The notes under the pieces are model-generated. The model was given only the letters and a program-made list of their open reading frames with translations, was not told where the DNA came from and did not search any database. Position numbers and translations under genes: made by a program. From Rhizomys pruinosus (taxonomy: Eukaryota > Chordata > Mammalia > Rodentia > Spalacidae), in NCBI GenBank assembly GCA_009823505.1, contig VZQC01009555.1, positions 1,345,898-1,409,897 of the forward strand: 64,000 nt of DNA, written 5' to 3'. Each line of letters starts with the position of its first letter. The stretch's first letter is position 1. Below are positions 1-11,770 of this stretch, piece after piece.

Positions 1-350
1 CTGCGATTGGGGTGAATGGTGAAACTACAACAATATAGACCAGACACTCAGTTGATCAACTTGATTGAACATACAAGCCACTGCTGCTGGATGGTGGGAC
101 CCATGAGCTGTGTGGGTTTGGGCACAACTGCTTGCAAATTGGTTTTACATGAAGGATGCTTGTACTCACAAATTATCACTTATTGTTAAAAAAAATGAAA
201 ACAAAACAAAACAAAAAAACAGAAATGCAGAAAGGTTACGGCAGAATGCATGATCTGGGATGGGTAGGGGTGGGGTGGGGGGAAGGGAAGGGGATATATG
301 CCTGAACTGAATTGGAAAATGATGTATGAAATACACAAAGCATCAATAAA
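1..350 (+). repeat. A-tailed retroelement 3' end with G-rich tract, family uncertain
   Basis: A G-rich polypurine stretch (about 260-293) is followed by an A-rich end near 340-357, as in rodent L1 3'UTRs. The motif cagaatgcatga plus the G-rich run is shared with a second element at 48,685-48,945. The 5' boundary is outside the window. Confidence 0.4.
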
Positions 351-467
351 AAAAAAATGTAACCTGGAGGAACTTGCTTAGGGCCTGGTAGCTCAAGTTA
401 GGGCTGTGGCTTTTACTCTGAGATGGAAGCCTCTGTGATGGAAAGGAAGAATGACATGCTGTGTTGT

Positions 468-652
468 ACTTTTTTTCTTTATTTTTTTAATGGATTCTAC
501 AATATAAGAGCACAGTTGTTTTCAGATCACATTGTCATTGCTCAGTTTGCCATACAATTAGGTAATTGGTGCTAGCATCCACAGATGAGGGATACCATTC
601 ATCACTTGTTTTTCTGGGACTGTGTTACTTCACTCCATGCTGTGTTGTATTT
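468..652 (-). repeat. L1 3' end fragment
   Basis: Starts with T-rich sequence (the antisense of an A tail) and aligns by eye with the 3' end of the larger L1 at 54,095-54,305 (shared ggactgtgttacttcact and gctcagtttgcc). Confidence 0.7.
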
Positions 653-775
653 TAAGAGGATTACGGTGATATAATGACATCTGGTAAGGTGCAGGAGGTC
701 AGAAGCAGAGACCACTTAAGAAGGTCTTACTTAGATCTGTGTTCCCTTGACAGTCAACTATTTAAGGATCCTCAG

Positions 776-905
776 CTGGGCTTGGTGGATAGGCCAGTAT
801 CTCAACCCTGAAAAGGTGGGCCCAGAAGGACCAGGACTTCAAGGCCGGCCTGATTATATGTTTGGGACTATACTGGGCTATAGGAGACTCCTCTCAAAAA
901 AATAA
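776..905 (+). repeat. Diverged B1 SINE
   Basis: Weak B1 similarity (ctgggcttggtgg, ttcaaggccggcctg, gggctataggaga) with an A-rich end. Confidence 0.5.
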
Positions 906-1241
906 AGGGGGCCCTTAAACACCTTAAAGGGCTTTCCTTTATGTGAATTCAATCTATTAATTTTTACTGTTAGAAATTCAAACAGAAAATTCTGTGCTTA
1001 AATTCATTCAAATAAGCTCAGATATTAATAGAAATAATAGCTATGAAAATAACCAGTATTTTCCAAACCCAGTCATGTAGTAGTGTTTGGCACTGTTACA
1101 AACCTCAGAGCCCAACCAGATTCTTAGAGTGGCTTCTGCATTTGGTCAATTAATGGTAAGTTGCTTGGGTTGAAATCTAGGAAAAATGGCCTCATCAAAA
1201 TCTAACAAGTGATATTTTCTTTTTAAAAAATATTTTGTTTG

Positions 1242-1392
1242 TATTTTTTGGTCTTTTTGAGACAGGGTCTCCCTGTAGCTCTGGCTGTCCTGGAACTCAC
1301 TCTGTAGACCAGTCTGGCCTTGAACTCACAGAGATCAACCTGTCTCTGCCTCCCAAGTGCTAGGATTAAAGGCGTGTGCCACCACGCCCAGC
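1242..1392 (-). repeat. B1 SINE
   Basis: Reverse B1 from the poly-T and gagacagggtctccctgtag through ggattaaaggcgtgtgccacc. It abuts a B2 in the same orientation. Confidence 0.9.
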
Positions 1393-1399
1393 AAAAAAA

Positions 1400-1601
1400 T
1401 ATTTTAGAGTATATGAATGCCTGCATGTATGTAAGTGTACCCGTGTTGTGCAATGCCCTCAGAGGTCAGAACAGTGTCAGATTCCTCTGGCTGGAATTAA
1501 GGACAGTTCTTAACCACCCTGTGGGTGCTGGGAACGGAATCTGGTCCTCTGCAAGAGCAGCCAGGGTGGTGCTCTTAACCACCCTGTCATCCTCTCCAGC
1601 C
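1400..1601 (-). repeat. B2 SINE
   Basis: Reverse B2 ending in the 5' motif ctctccagcc (antisense of ggctggagag), with a partly duplicated ctcttaaccaccctgt segment near the 5' end. Confidence 0.85.
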
Positions 1602-2394
1602 TCAAGTAATAGATTCTTGAAGGGCAGGTGCAGCATGGAATCTTAACTGCAACAAACCTTTGCATTATAATATTAAATTCAAAGCTTTATTTTCCCCTTT
1701 GAAGGGGGTATTTGACATTATCCACTGGTGGGAAATAGTATTTCACTGAGTTACATAGACCTTCTAAATGCTGACATATTTTACTACACAGTATTAGAAA
1801 AAGTCATCTTAGTATTACTGCTAATCTCAAAATGGACAACCCCCATTTCCCCATGAGATGCTGTTATCAGTAAGAGGAAAACAGAGGGGGTGGGTGGGCT
1901 TTAGGTGTTTCCTTGGCCATGCAGGGAAACCCATGTGCTGTGGAAACAGGATGGAGAGCAGCTGTGTGACCTGCACGAGACCTGCACAAGGCCAGACCTG
2001 GGAGCGGGAGGCTCACCGTAGTGGATGTTTCCAAAATTCCAAGATTTTAGCTTTCAAGCTTGAGTCTTACCACTAGTAACAAACACTTCTCTTGACATTG
2101 TACTTGTCCTGGTTTGGGGTCATTCTTTCAAGTAAAAATGATGCATTAAGAAAAACCAAAGTATCTCAGCTCATAACTTACTCATATGACACTTCTCCAA
2201 GCCACACATGAACTTGAGAAGGGAACCTTGACTGAGGAATTTCTCAGGTCAGACTGCCCTGGGGCTGTCTGTGAGACCACTGTCACTGATGACGGGTGAG
2301 GAGGCCCAGCTCGGGCAGCACCACCCCAGCAGGTGGCCTGGGCCGTAGAAAGCCAGTTGAGCAGACACTGCCCCAGCCTCCTCCACACTTCCCT

Positions 2395-2495
2395 CACTGT
2401 CGGACTGTTCCTGGAAGAGGCCCAATAAACCCTGTCCTCCCCTACACTGATTCTGGTCATGGTGTCTGTCATAGCAACAGAATGCAATTAGAACA
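2395..2495 (+). repeat. Fragment of URR1-like element (3' end)
   Basis: Contains aataaaccctgtcctccc and tctggtcatggtgtctgtcatagcaacag, a combination typical of an abundant rodent non-autonomous DNA transposon that I recall as URR1. The family name is from memory. It is related to 51,280-51,660. Confidence 0.4.
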
Positions 2496-2539
2496 GGTGC
2501 TGTTAATATCATGCAGAATATCAAAGATGTATGTTCTAG

Positions 2540-2698
2540 GGTCCCCCAAGATGGCTCAGCAGGCAAGCCTAATGGCTTGAGTTCAATCTTTGGGAACCAC
2601 ACTGTAGAATGAGACTCCCCTGTGGTCGTGTGACCTCCACAGTGTGCTGGGGCCCACATTCCCTTCCCTACATCATACAAAGTAAATAATAAAAGATG
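2540..2698 (+). repeat. B3-like tRNA-derived SINE
   Basis: Shows agatggctcagcaggcaagcc, a box-B-like gagttcaatc, and gtgtgacctccacagtg. This is the B2-relative layout seen again at 43,827. Confidence 0.6.
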
Positions 2699-3217
2699 CC
2701 TGTCTTAAGGGTTAAGATTTAATAAATTTTCCCCACTGTAGCAAGGACATTTTAAAGAGATCACACACACACAAAGATCACAAGAACCACCAGTATTGCA
2801 AAACAGCCTTTATTGGAGGGCCACAGCTGCTTCTGTACCAGCAGTGTGACTGCTAGGAGTGTGACAGCACACTGTACTAGTGGTACGTGGGGATGGTTTT
2901 ACTCTCCTGAGCCACCTTCAAGGCTTCTGAGAACTAGAAGTCTGCTGACCACATTTTGAGAATAAACAATCTTTCTAGGTGAACAGTAACAATATCCAAC
3001 CAGAGCAGCAGTAAAAGCAGAGATTTTGGTGGTTCTGGATCTATTTCCAAGTAGAACCTGTAGACATGAGTTAGATGGGATATGAAGGCCCCAGGATGAC
3101 GATGTGTTCTGACCTGAGCAGCGGAAGCAGGAGCCACAGAAGCTGGAGACAGCAGAGACAGGGCTGGGCACCAGAATTCACTTTGAGTGTGACAGTCAGT
3201 GGTGCCCAGCAACATCC

Positions 3218-3443
3218 AGGAGGTGCTCTGTAGGCAGCTGACCTGTGACTACACCCTAGGAGGCATCCATACTGTGAAGGCTAAACGTGACTGTCAACTT
3301 GAGCAGACTGAAGCTCCAATCAGCCAACATCCAAGGAGGCACTCTGTAGGGAGCTGACCTGTGACTACACCCCAGGAGGCATCCATACTGTGAAGGCTAA
3401 ACGTGACTGTCAACTTGAGCAGACTGAAGCTCCCATCAGCCAA
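3218..3443. repeat. Direct duplication of about 113 bp
   Basis: The stretch ggtgctctgtaggcagctg through caatcagccaacatcc is followed immediately by a near-identical second copy ending catcagccaacc. The internal ctgtcaacttgagcagactg resembles the 5' end of the URR1-like element, so a transposon piece may have been duplicated. Confidence 0.75.
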
Positions 3444-3620
3444 CCCTGGTTCCTCCTCATGTCTCCCTGGCCCCCCTGGGTGCTCATCAGTTTGTGTGAG
3501 CTTTTCAGAACGTCATACAATGTATTTTGATATATTGAGCTCTTCCCTTACCTGCCCTCCGACCAGATCTCATGCACTCTGTCATATATGTTAAGGCCTA
3601 TCAAGTCAAGTTTGTGTTCC

Positions 3621-3710
3621 AAGAATATGGAGTGTCACCCTTGCAGAGGAGCTATGCTAATCTTTTCTGTACTGCTCCAATTTCTGCATATGAGCTGCTG
3701 AAAAGATCAC
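3621..3710 (-). pseudogene. U6 snRNA pseudogene
   Basis: On the minus strand the sequence carries the U6 core in order: cagcagctcatatgcag, aaattggagcagtacag, aagattagcatagctcct, gcaagggtgacac. After gtgacac about 17 nt of U6 are missing before tccatatt, and there are many substitutions. This is a degraded retrocopy and not a functional U6 gene; I see no proximal promoter elements. Confidence 0.85.
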
Positions 3711-3779
3711 TTTTTTTTAGAGACCAGGTGGTTTAGGTTGGCCTGGATTCTTGATCCTCTTGCCTAGGCCTCAAATATA

Positions 3780-3842
3780 TGGCTACATAGTAAGTCTGAG
3801 GCCAGCCTGGGATACATGAGACCCTGCCTTAAAAAAAAGAAA
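3780..3842 (+). repeat. B1/B4 3' fragment
   Basis: Contains ctgaggccagcctgggatac and gagaccctgccttaaaaaaaag. Only the SINE 3' part is recognisable. Confidence 0.5.
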
Positions 3843-4077
3843 GTAGTGAAAACCAGTACTTACCCAGGTACTTACCTGATGACCCATTAGGTGACAACAA
3901 GGCAGAGACAGACAGCTAACACTTTTATTCATGCTTAAACTAGCCAAACCGGGGCTGACTGGCCTGGTACAGTCAAGTGCAAAGAGCTTCTAAAGGACAG
4001 AGGGTTCGATAAGGCACAGCCGAGGTGCCCTCTCCAGTGGCTGAAGCGCAAGTGCTGCATCCCACGGTTTAGTTCTT

Positions 4078-4291
4078 ATTTTATTTTTATGTATCTGAGT
4101 ATACCGTCTGCGTGTAGGTTGGTGCACCTGTGTCGTGCAATGCCGAGGAGGTCAGAAGAGGGCGTCAGATTCCCCTGGAACTGGAGTTAAAGACAGTTCT
4201 TAGTCGCCATGTGGGTACTGGGAATTGAACCCGGGGTCCTCTGCAAGAGCACTTGGCACTCTTTTAATTGCTGAGCCATCTCTCCAGCCCC
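4078..4291 (-). repeat. B2 SINE
   Basis: Full-length reverse B2: an A/T tail near 4,080, ctggaactggagttaaagac in the middle and gagccatctctccagccc at the 5' end. Confidence 0.9.
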
Positions 4292-4309
4292 GGTTTTAGT
4301 TCTTTAGCT

Positions 4310-4447
4310 TCTTGTTCTTTGGGATGGGTTCTTGGTATGTATTTGTAATCCGACCTGGTCTTACACTTGCCATGTAGTCTATCTAGGCTGGCCTTGAACT
4401 TGCCATCTCCTGCTTTACCCAGAGAGTGGCTACCACACTCAGGTATG
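4310..4447 (-). repeat. Diverged B1-like sequence
   Basis: Residual similarity includes taggctggccttgaactt and ggctaccacactcag. Confidence 0.4.
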
Positions 4448-4617
4448 AGTGAGTACAATTTTTACTTCTGCTTTGAGTGGGGTTCCACATCCTGAAGATA
4501 TCCAGTCAGAAGCAGGGAAGCTTATTCAACCCTCTTTGATTAGACCAGCTAAATTCTACCTCTTGAACTGACGCACTACACACAAGATCCAAGACTGTGT
4601 AAACACACAAAGACAAG

Positions 4618-4812
4618 CTGGGGTTGTAGCTTGGTGGCAGAGCATTTGCCAAACAAGTGCAAAGCTCTTAGCTCAGTCCCCAACAATGCACTGCGGAAGA
4701 AAATACACAGCTCTAAATAAAACAATACAGGGCTTTGAATTCAGCTCAGTGGCAGGGCAACTTGCCTAGCATGCTCAAGGTCCTGAGTCTGGTCTCCAAA
4801 ATAACTAACTAG
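4618..4812 (+). repeat. Two adjacent ID-like SINEs
   Basis: Both copies (about 4,618-4,715 and 4,728-4,812) show the tRNA-Ala-derived layout: agctcagtggcag-like box A, a leftover of gcaagg and a diverged box B. Confidence 0.6.
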
Positions 4813-5281
4813 GCTTGCGGCACTAAAACACCCACGGCTTTTCTCAAGTTTCCAAGCTGGCCTCCAAATTACTGGGAGAAAAATGCTGCTAGAGAGAATA
4901 GCACATGGGGCTCCAGCTTCCTCTCCAAAGTCTTGGGATGGAGGCCTTGAGGCCTGACTGCTCCACACTGGAGCTTCCTGGTGTGATCACAGGTCACCCC
5001 AGGGACAGCTAGGCCTGAGGCTGGCTGTGCCTTGATCCTGAGCTCTTCTACTCACATGCTAATGCAGGAGCTTTTCTGCCATTGTTTACTAAAGTTTAGA
5101 ATGCTAGAGGGCTCTTGCACCTTAGAGGCTGAAGCTCTTCTGTCTCTGAACCCTGTCACCTGCACAGTGCTGGGCTTGAGAGAATACAGTTCCAGCCATG
5201 TTCCTTGGCCCTATTCGTCCTGGAGAGTCTCTCAGTTCTAGGGCTTTGGTCTGGGAATGGCTGAGAACCAGGGCTGCAGAC

Positions 5282-5540
5282 ATGAAAATCTACAGAGGAG
5301 GGAGGAGCTGCAGACTGAGTCTACAGAGGAGGGAGCGGGAGAGGAAGTGGGAGGAGCTGCAGAGTCTACAGAGGAGGGAGCAGGAGAGGAAGTGGGAGGA
5401 GCTGCAGAGTCTACAGAGGAGGGAGCGGGAGAGGAAGTGGGAGGAGCTGCAGAGTCTACAGGGGAGGGAGCAGGAGAGGAAGTGGGAGGAGCTGCAGAGT
5501 CCACAGAGGAGGGAGCGGGAGAGGAAGTGGGAGGAGCCTC
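5282..5540. repeat. 45-bp polypurine minisatellite, about 5.5 copies
   Basis: The unit begins agtctacagaggagggagc and ends gtgggaggagctgcag. Copies differ mainly at gcggga/gcagga. The plus strand is almost pure purine for about 30 nt per unit. As 45 is divisible by 3, several frames stay open here, which explains the apparent ORFs of 88 to 133 codons. There is no other evidence of coding. Confidence 0.95.
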
Positions 5541-6146
5541 TCAGATCTTCCTCCGACCAGCACATCCCCAGGACAGGATGCTTCTTCAGAACAAGGTAAA
5601 GGGCCAGGAGCTAGACCCACATGCTATTCAGTGGTTGTAAAAAGGGCTAAGGCTTTAAGACTGAGTATCTGGGGAAGACGTTAGGGAAAAAGTATCCCCA
5701 AACGAAAAATAACTGAGAAGACAGAGAAGTGAGTAGTGAGACTCCTCAGGGAAGCGCATGCACAGTTTTGATGAAGAGATTGAAGATGCGCAGGGCACCA
5801 GGAACAGGTGGAGGAGTGGCTGGAGTGGAGTCCCAAGGCATCACAGCCACTCTACAGAGATGAGTGGTTGGGAGAGCAGACCCACATTCAAGAGGGCAGG
5901 CTAGGGGGAAGCAGAGCCAGGGACGTGGGCTACAGAACACACAGAAGAGCACCACAAATTGTCCCTGGAGTCCCAAAGTATGCGTCAAGCCTGGGAATGT
6001 GAGCAGACAGGATTCTGCCAGGACTTTCCAGAGATCTTAGGCCTTCACATTCCAGCTGATGGGTGACCTGGGATTCATCCAGTATGGACTCTGTAAAACT
6101 ATTCGCAGTGTTTGGAATTCCATCTGCTGGACATGGCGCAGCTGCT

Positions 6147-6352
6147 GCCCTTGAGCTCCAGCAGCTGTCATTACTTAGGCCTCTCTTCCCCAGGATCTGT
6201 GAGTGGTCACTGCTTGCTGAGTGTCTTCTGCAGTGTGGCGCTGGCTGCCCCTGGATCTCCCAGCAGCTGTGACTACTTAGGCCTCTCTTCCCCAGGATCT
6301 GTGAGTGGTCACTGGTTGCTGAGTATCTTCTGCAGTGTGGCCTTGGCTGCTT
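6147..6352. repeat. Tandem duplication, unit about 115 bp, two copies
   Basis: The block containing cttaggcctctcttcccc, aggatctgtgagtggtcac and cttctgcagtgtggc occurs twice in direct order with few differences. Confidence 0.8.
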
Positions 6353-6525
6353 CTCCAGCCTCGACTTGGTAGAACTGTTTCTGTGGTCTGCCATTGGCTG
6401 GGGTGAGTAGACATTTATTTCTGTCTCTAGGAAAAGTCCACATGACAGCTACTCAGGTTGTTTTGAGAACTGTAAAAATGGATCAAATTTACACAATACC
6501 ACAGAAAGTGTAGCTAACAGGACAA

Positions 6526-6768
6526 GGGCTGGAGAGATGGCTCAGCAATTAAGAGTGCCAGCTGCTCTTCCAAAAGACCCAGGTTCGATTCCCAGCACCC
6601 ACACGGTGGTTAAGAACCATCTTTAAGCTGGGCATGGTGGTGGATGCCTTTAATCCTAGCACTCAGGAGGCAGAGGCAGGCAGATCTCTGTGAGTTCAAG
6701 GCCAGCATGGTCTACAGAGTGAGTTCCAGGCTAGCTGGGACTATAGGGAGACCCAATCTCAAAAAAAA
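6526..6768 (+). repeat. Composite SINE: B2 5' half joined to B1
   Basis: Positions 6,526-6,625 are the first half of a B2 (gggctggagagatggctcag through gttaagaaccatcttta). A full B1 starts without a gap at about 6,627 (gctgggcatggtggtgg) and ends in an A-run. The junction is at the same base as in the copy at 30,397, which supports a pre-formed composite and not two independent insertions. Confidence 0.8.
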
Positions 6769-6775
6769 GGGGGGG

Positions 6776-7018
6776 GGGCTGGAGAAAAGTATCAGCAGTT
6801 AAGAGCACTGAGTGCTCTTGTGGAGGACCCAAGTTCAATTCCCCACATGGAAGCACCCACATGGAAGCCAAGAACCATCTTTAACTCCAGTTCCAGGGGA
6901 ATCCGATACCCTCTTCTGACCTCTGTGGCATTACTCGACATGGGTGCACCAACCTACATGCAGACAGTACACTCACACGTAAGAAATAATAAATACATTT
7001 TTAAAAAATTAAAAAGAA
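6776..7018 (+). repeat. B2 SINE directly following the composite
   Basis: Full B2 from gggctggag to an A-rich tail. A small internal duplication of cacatggaag occurs near 6,845-6,865. The sequence taacagga flanks the whole B2-B1-B2 cluster (6,515-6,522 and 7,022-7,029). Confidence 0.85.
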
Positions 7019-7029
7019 AAGGTAACAGG

Positions 7030-9215
7030 ATGGCCCAAGGCCTTTTACACTTTTACAAGTGATCTTGTTCCTTTTCAACATTTGCTGTTTAACACTGCTG
7101 TGGCGAGGTTTCCCAGGTTGCCTCAAGGATTTAATTTTACTGATACAGATTCAATGTGGTAAATAAACCCAATGTCATTTACCCAGCTGCCTCCTCTATG
7201 GTCACACCACTCTTACCTTCAGGTGACAAAGAGCTCAGTGACAGAACATCTTTCTGTATTTATTATTCAGCTGCATTTTGGAACTAGAGAGCTTGAACTG
7301 CTTCCTATCAGCCAAGATACTCAGAAGATATGAAAAATCTATTGGGAAGGTCAAGAGAACACAAGATGCTTCAAACTGTTCTGCTTATTCATCGCTCTGC
7401 TTGGAAGGGTTTTTACTTTAGAGCAAGGAGACACTCAAAATCACGACGAGGTAGAAAGTAGAAAGCAGACAAGCCTTCAAGCCAAGGCCCTTGCCGACAG
7501 GTGGGCAAGGACGCACTGAATACTCCACCACAGTGTCTGAGGCATCGGCAGAAAGCTGAGCTCAGAGGGCAGAGCCCCAGCTAGCACGCACTGCCTCTAC
7601 AAGGCTAAGTTGCCTGGCCCAGAGGCTCTCAGGACCTGGAAGACTATGGCTCCTGGGCGGACTCCACAACTCCCAGCTTTGCAAACTTCTGCAGACACGC
7701 TTCTGTTTTGGTTTGCTGGCCGTCTTGCTCCTGTGCTTAGAGCTTTTCTCATGCTCTGGGCACAGCACCCTAGAACACAACTCACTGGGGGAATTGCTGT
7801 AGCTCACAGATTCAAGTTCCATGAAAGTTTCAGAAAGTCTCTTAGCCTCACATGATGGGGGCAGAGCAGCATGGTGAGGGAGACTGTGTTGGAGGAGAGT
7901 GCTTCTCACCAGAGTGGCAGATAGGACCATGGCAGGGACCTGCCCCAGAGCCCACTCCTGCAGACAAGTCCCACCTAAAATTTCTACAACTTTCCAGAAC
8001 AGCACTACCAACTGGGGGCCCAAGAGCACAGGACCTTTTGGAGAGATATTTCAAACTGTAACATTAGCCCAGGCTGGCCCCACACTTGTACTTCTGCCCA
8101 GCTTCCTGAGGGTGAGGCTCGCAGCTGTGTCCCATGCTTGGCTCCTGGCTGCGGTCCTCCCATCCTCAGTCCTGTCTAAGTGGAACTCACAATCAGCTCT
8201 AAAGTCATAGTTGACTAGCTTCCTTCAGAGCACTAAATGCTTAGCTACTTACTTAGGCCAAATTTCAAATGTCATCACATTTTGGTCAAGCCTCCATCTT
8301 CAGATAGAGTATACAAACCAGCTGCCTTGTTCCATGCCTTTGATTTTGGGAAGTTCTGCCCTTCCTGGCTTCTTGACAGCAACTAGTCACCAGCCCATGA
8401 GAGAATGCTAACTGTTCTCTCTAGGCTGTCACCAACAATTCAGACATTCCTTTCCCTGATGTCTTACCTAAATGCATTTCACACAGAGTTTATCTCCCTC
8501 TCAACTGTAAGAGCAGACATGGATTCCAAACACTACTACTGAGCTAAGCTGTTATCCTCGGAAACCTAAAAAGCCCTGTGCAAGCCACAAGACAGGCAGG
8601 GGTAGAGAAACCATGGACAGCCAGCTGGGAAGAACCAGTCAGGACTGGGGGCATGTGGACCTTGCCTCTATTATCCAACCCCGCCACAGCTGTGCAAAAC
8701 CAACTATGAAGAATGCAAACAAAGAAGCATGCTGGTCCAAGAGCGTCTGGACCTCAGCTGTGTGAGCCTGCACCGGCCAGTCTGTGACCCTGCCTGACAT
8801 CACAAATGGTCTCCCTGGGAGAAATGACAGCATGTACAGGTTAAAGCTGTAAATAACAACTTCTGGTTTTTGCAATGACTTGGTGCGTGGACGCATGACA
8901 GCACTCACGGCTGGCATGCTTGTTACTCTGGCACAGGAAACCCTGGATGGCTGGCCATCTGGTCTCAGGCCACCTCTCACCAGTGTAAGTTCTCAGTTCT
9001 GGTGTGGCCGACAGGAACTAAGCTGCATGTCACCCTGGTTCAATCTCTCTGACTGAAAACTTGCGGCAGTACTGTTAAGCTCTACCAGAAACCTAACTAG
9101 TGCGCTGCAGGCTGATCTCACATCAACAACTTCACTTGAGACACTGGTTATTCCACTGACAATTGAAATGCTGAACACGGGGCAGGGGGGGTTAGTTCCC
9201 CGAAAGAAGTAAGAA
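7030..9215. other. Unassigned intergenic sequence
   Basis: About 2.2 kb with no recognised SINE, gene or RNA. The ORFs in it are short, overlap on both strands and match nothing I know. Confidence 0.5.
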
Positions 9216-9221
9216 AACAAA

Positions 9222-9460
9222 AACTGGATGTGGTGACACAGGTCTGCCTGCAGTAGCAGCTCTTGGGAGGTGACAGGAGCAAGCTTGGGCCAGCCTGGGC
9301 TACACAAGACTGTCTCAGAACCAAAACCAAAGAAGCAGATATATAGGAGGAGGGTTTGCATCCCTCTCTGCCCCAAGTAGGGACTGGTCAAAGTTAAATT
9401 ACTGTAGGGTTCCAGGCCAGCCTGAACTAAGAGTGAGACCCTGTCTCAAGAAACAACAAA
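9222..9460 (+). repeat. Diverged B1 plus a second B1 3' fragment
   Basis: The first copy (9,222-9,332) shows ggatgtggtgacac and gggccagcctgggctacac. The second (9,411-9,460) keeps only ccaggccagcctgaac through gaccctgtctcaag. Confidence 0.6.
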
Positions 9461-9528
9461 AGGAGACACTCCCTCCCTGGCACACTACCACATGACTGAA
9501 GTGTGTTCTGTACCAGCTGAGACTGCAC

Positions 9529-9598
9529 TGTGGTACTGAGGAGGAACCCAGGCCCTCAGGGTGCCAGGCAAGTGTTCTACCACTAAGCTACACCCACA
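9529..9598 (-). repeat. ID SINE
   Basis: On the minus strand it reads as a tRNA-Ala-like head (tgtgggtgtagcttagtggtag) followed by cttgcctggcaccctgagg. Confidence 0.75.
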
Positions 9599-10660
9599 CA
9601 ACTTTAATTTTAAAACAAATTTCTTTTTGAGTCAGTTACTAAGTTGTGGGGCTGGCTAACCTTGGGAATCCCACTTCAGTCTCCTAGAGATGATAGACGT
9701 GTGGCCTGCTCTCCAGCTGTGGCCTGAACAGCTCTGCAATGCATCCACACTTGAGAGGCACGCACTCCCCAGTACACCTTTTTCCTGAAACACTCCTTGC
9801 AAACTGGTTGGCAGATCATGCTGTTCACATATAGATATGTATCCTGTCATATTCAGATGATGGATGAATCCAACCTTACCATGTATGGATGTCAGTTTCC
9901 ACAAAGGCAAACAGGAGAAAGATGTGTTTTTCTTAGTGGAAATAAAAGTTGGCATCTGTGAGGGCCCCTACCCACAGCCTGAGAGGACTGTCTCTCACTG
10001 CCTGGGGTGACGTGCTCATTTTCCTTAGCAGTTCATCAGCAGAAATTCCAATTGAAGAATTAATGTCTGAATGTGTGCATTCTCTCGTAAAATGCTTAGC
10101 TGTAGGATGTCCGCACGGGGAGCTCGGGAAGGTCGATATCAAAGAACAGAGCCACGGTGGCAGAGCCAGGAGGAGATGAGGGGCCAAGTCCCGGAAGGAT
10201 GAAAAGAAGGGTAGAGGAGGAGGAGGCTCAGTGGTGGTATCTGCGCATTACATGCAGGCCTGGCCTGAATTCTCAGAACCGCAAAACACAAAGTTTGATG
10301 GTTATTTTCCCCTTGCTGAAAGTCCAGCTTTCCAATAAAACTGAAATACAATTTCCTGCACTTGGGAATGTGCACTTGGGAATGGCTTCCTAGGTGAGCC
10401 ATGACAATGTCATCCCAACACTTACTGCAGTACCAACCTGAGCACCTGAGACAGCGCAAACTGCCACATCCATGAGGAGAGGCTAAGAGACCGAGGCCAC
10501 TGAAGACCTGGAGCCCAGCCCTCAAACTGCGTGGACTCAGCTGGGGCTGGGCTACCTGCTGGACACCTGGTTTGTACAAAGAACACAAGCTGCTGAACTA
10601 AAGAAGGCACACACCCAGCTCTACTACCAAAGTTGCCATTTTCTTAAAATTGATTCTTTT

Positions 10661-10841
10661 GGGCTGGAGACGGCTCAGTGGTTAGGAGCACTTCCTGACT
10701 TTGCAAAGGACCTGGGTTTGATTCCTAGCACCCATGTCAGGCTTAGTAGGCAATGTCTGCTGTCTACGGCCTGTGCAAGCACCTGCACTCAAGTACATGT
10801 ACCCCATACCCAGATCCCTACACATACACATAATGTAAAAC
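10661..10841 (+). repeat. B2 SINE with 12-bp target duplication
   Basis: The B2 body is flanked by attgattctttt at 10,649-10,660 and 10,842-10,853. It lies just downstream of the inferred Prmt3 polyadenylation site. Confidence 0.85.
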
Positions 10842-10914
10842 ATTGATTCTTTTGTTAACTTGTTAAATGCTTGACTTCACAACAAGCCTCAACACAATGA
10901 AGAATTTTCAGTGC

Positions 10915-11592
10915 CAATGCTGCTGTGTACGATTTTATTGAATAGTTTTCATTTGGTCTTTCACCCTACGTAACTGTACATAACACGATGTTATAGACAT
11001 ATCTTAGCAGATATAGGTGTGACTTGGCACATAAACCTAGCTCTGAAAAGGTGGCGCATCAGGAGTGAGACACACACTCATCCTTTTCTTCAGATGCCTA
11101 CGAAACCCAGGGTGAGTGTACTAAGTTGGATCCCAAGCCCCACTAGAGGTCTATGGCTAAGAACTGAGGAGACCGAGAGCTGCTGGAGGTAGGAGAGGCT
11201 GCTGCTTCCAAAAGCCCCTTCCCTGGCTCTCTAGCCGCAGACACCTGACACTGTAGCAAAGAGCCTAACTAAAAATTGCTCCTTGCCAGAGAAGAAATCC
11301 TCAATAAAACCCCCTTGTGCTGTCAGTTAAAAAAAACTCCCCTAAACAAATTACTGCTCAAAATTTATAGTAAGAAACTTATATAAAACAAGAGACTATT
11401 ACTATTCTAAAAGTAAGCAGTTTAAATGATTCTTAGTCTAGCAGGGGAGGGAAGCAGGCCTCGGTCTGTGGCTGCACTCCCACAGTAGGCCTGCTTGCTC
11501 AGGGCCCTCTGTGCAGCCCCATGGCCCTCTGCTGACCACCTGCCCCAGATTAAAAACTGCTGAGGCTTTGTGGAGGCTGGAGATACCACTGG
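10915..11592 (-). other. Prmt3: Prmt3 3'UTR (inferred)
   Basis: The stretch from the stop codon to just past the first minus-strand AATAAA is about 680 nt and free of recognisable SINEs, whereas SINEs resume beyond it at 10,841. This fits a 3'UTR under some constraint. The end point is inferred from the signal and was not observed as a transcript end. Confidence 0.6.
10934..10939 (-). terminator. Prmt3: Prmt3 poly(A) signal AATAAA
   Basis: TTTATT on the plus strand reads AATAAA on the gene strand. It is the only canonical hexamer I found on that strand between the stop codon and the downstream B2 at 10,841. Confidence 0.6.
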
Positions 11593-11769
<177 letters not shown>

Positions 11770-11770
11770 T

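Noticed and set aside
3621..3710. Functional U6 snRNA gene
   Set aside because: It has many substitutions, an internal deletion near the 3' end and no visible upstream Pol III promoter elements.
5198..5640. Glu/Gly-rich ORFs over the 45-bp repeat on both strands
   Set aside because: They are explained entirely by the purine-rich minisatellite. Several frames are open at once and there is no flanking gene structure.
1..10900. Exons of Slc6a5, the neighbour expected downstream of Prmt3 in other mammals
   Set aside because: I looked for splice-bounded open segments resembling a neurotransmitter transporter and saw none. The neighbour probably begins outside the window.
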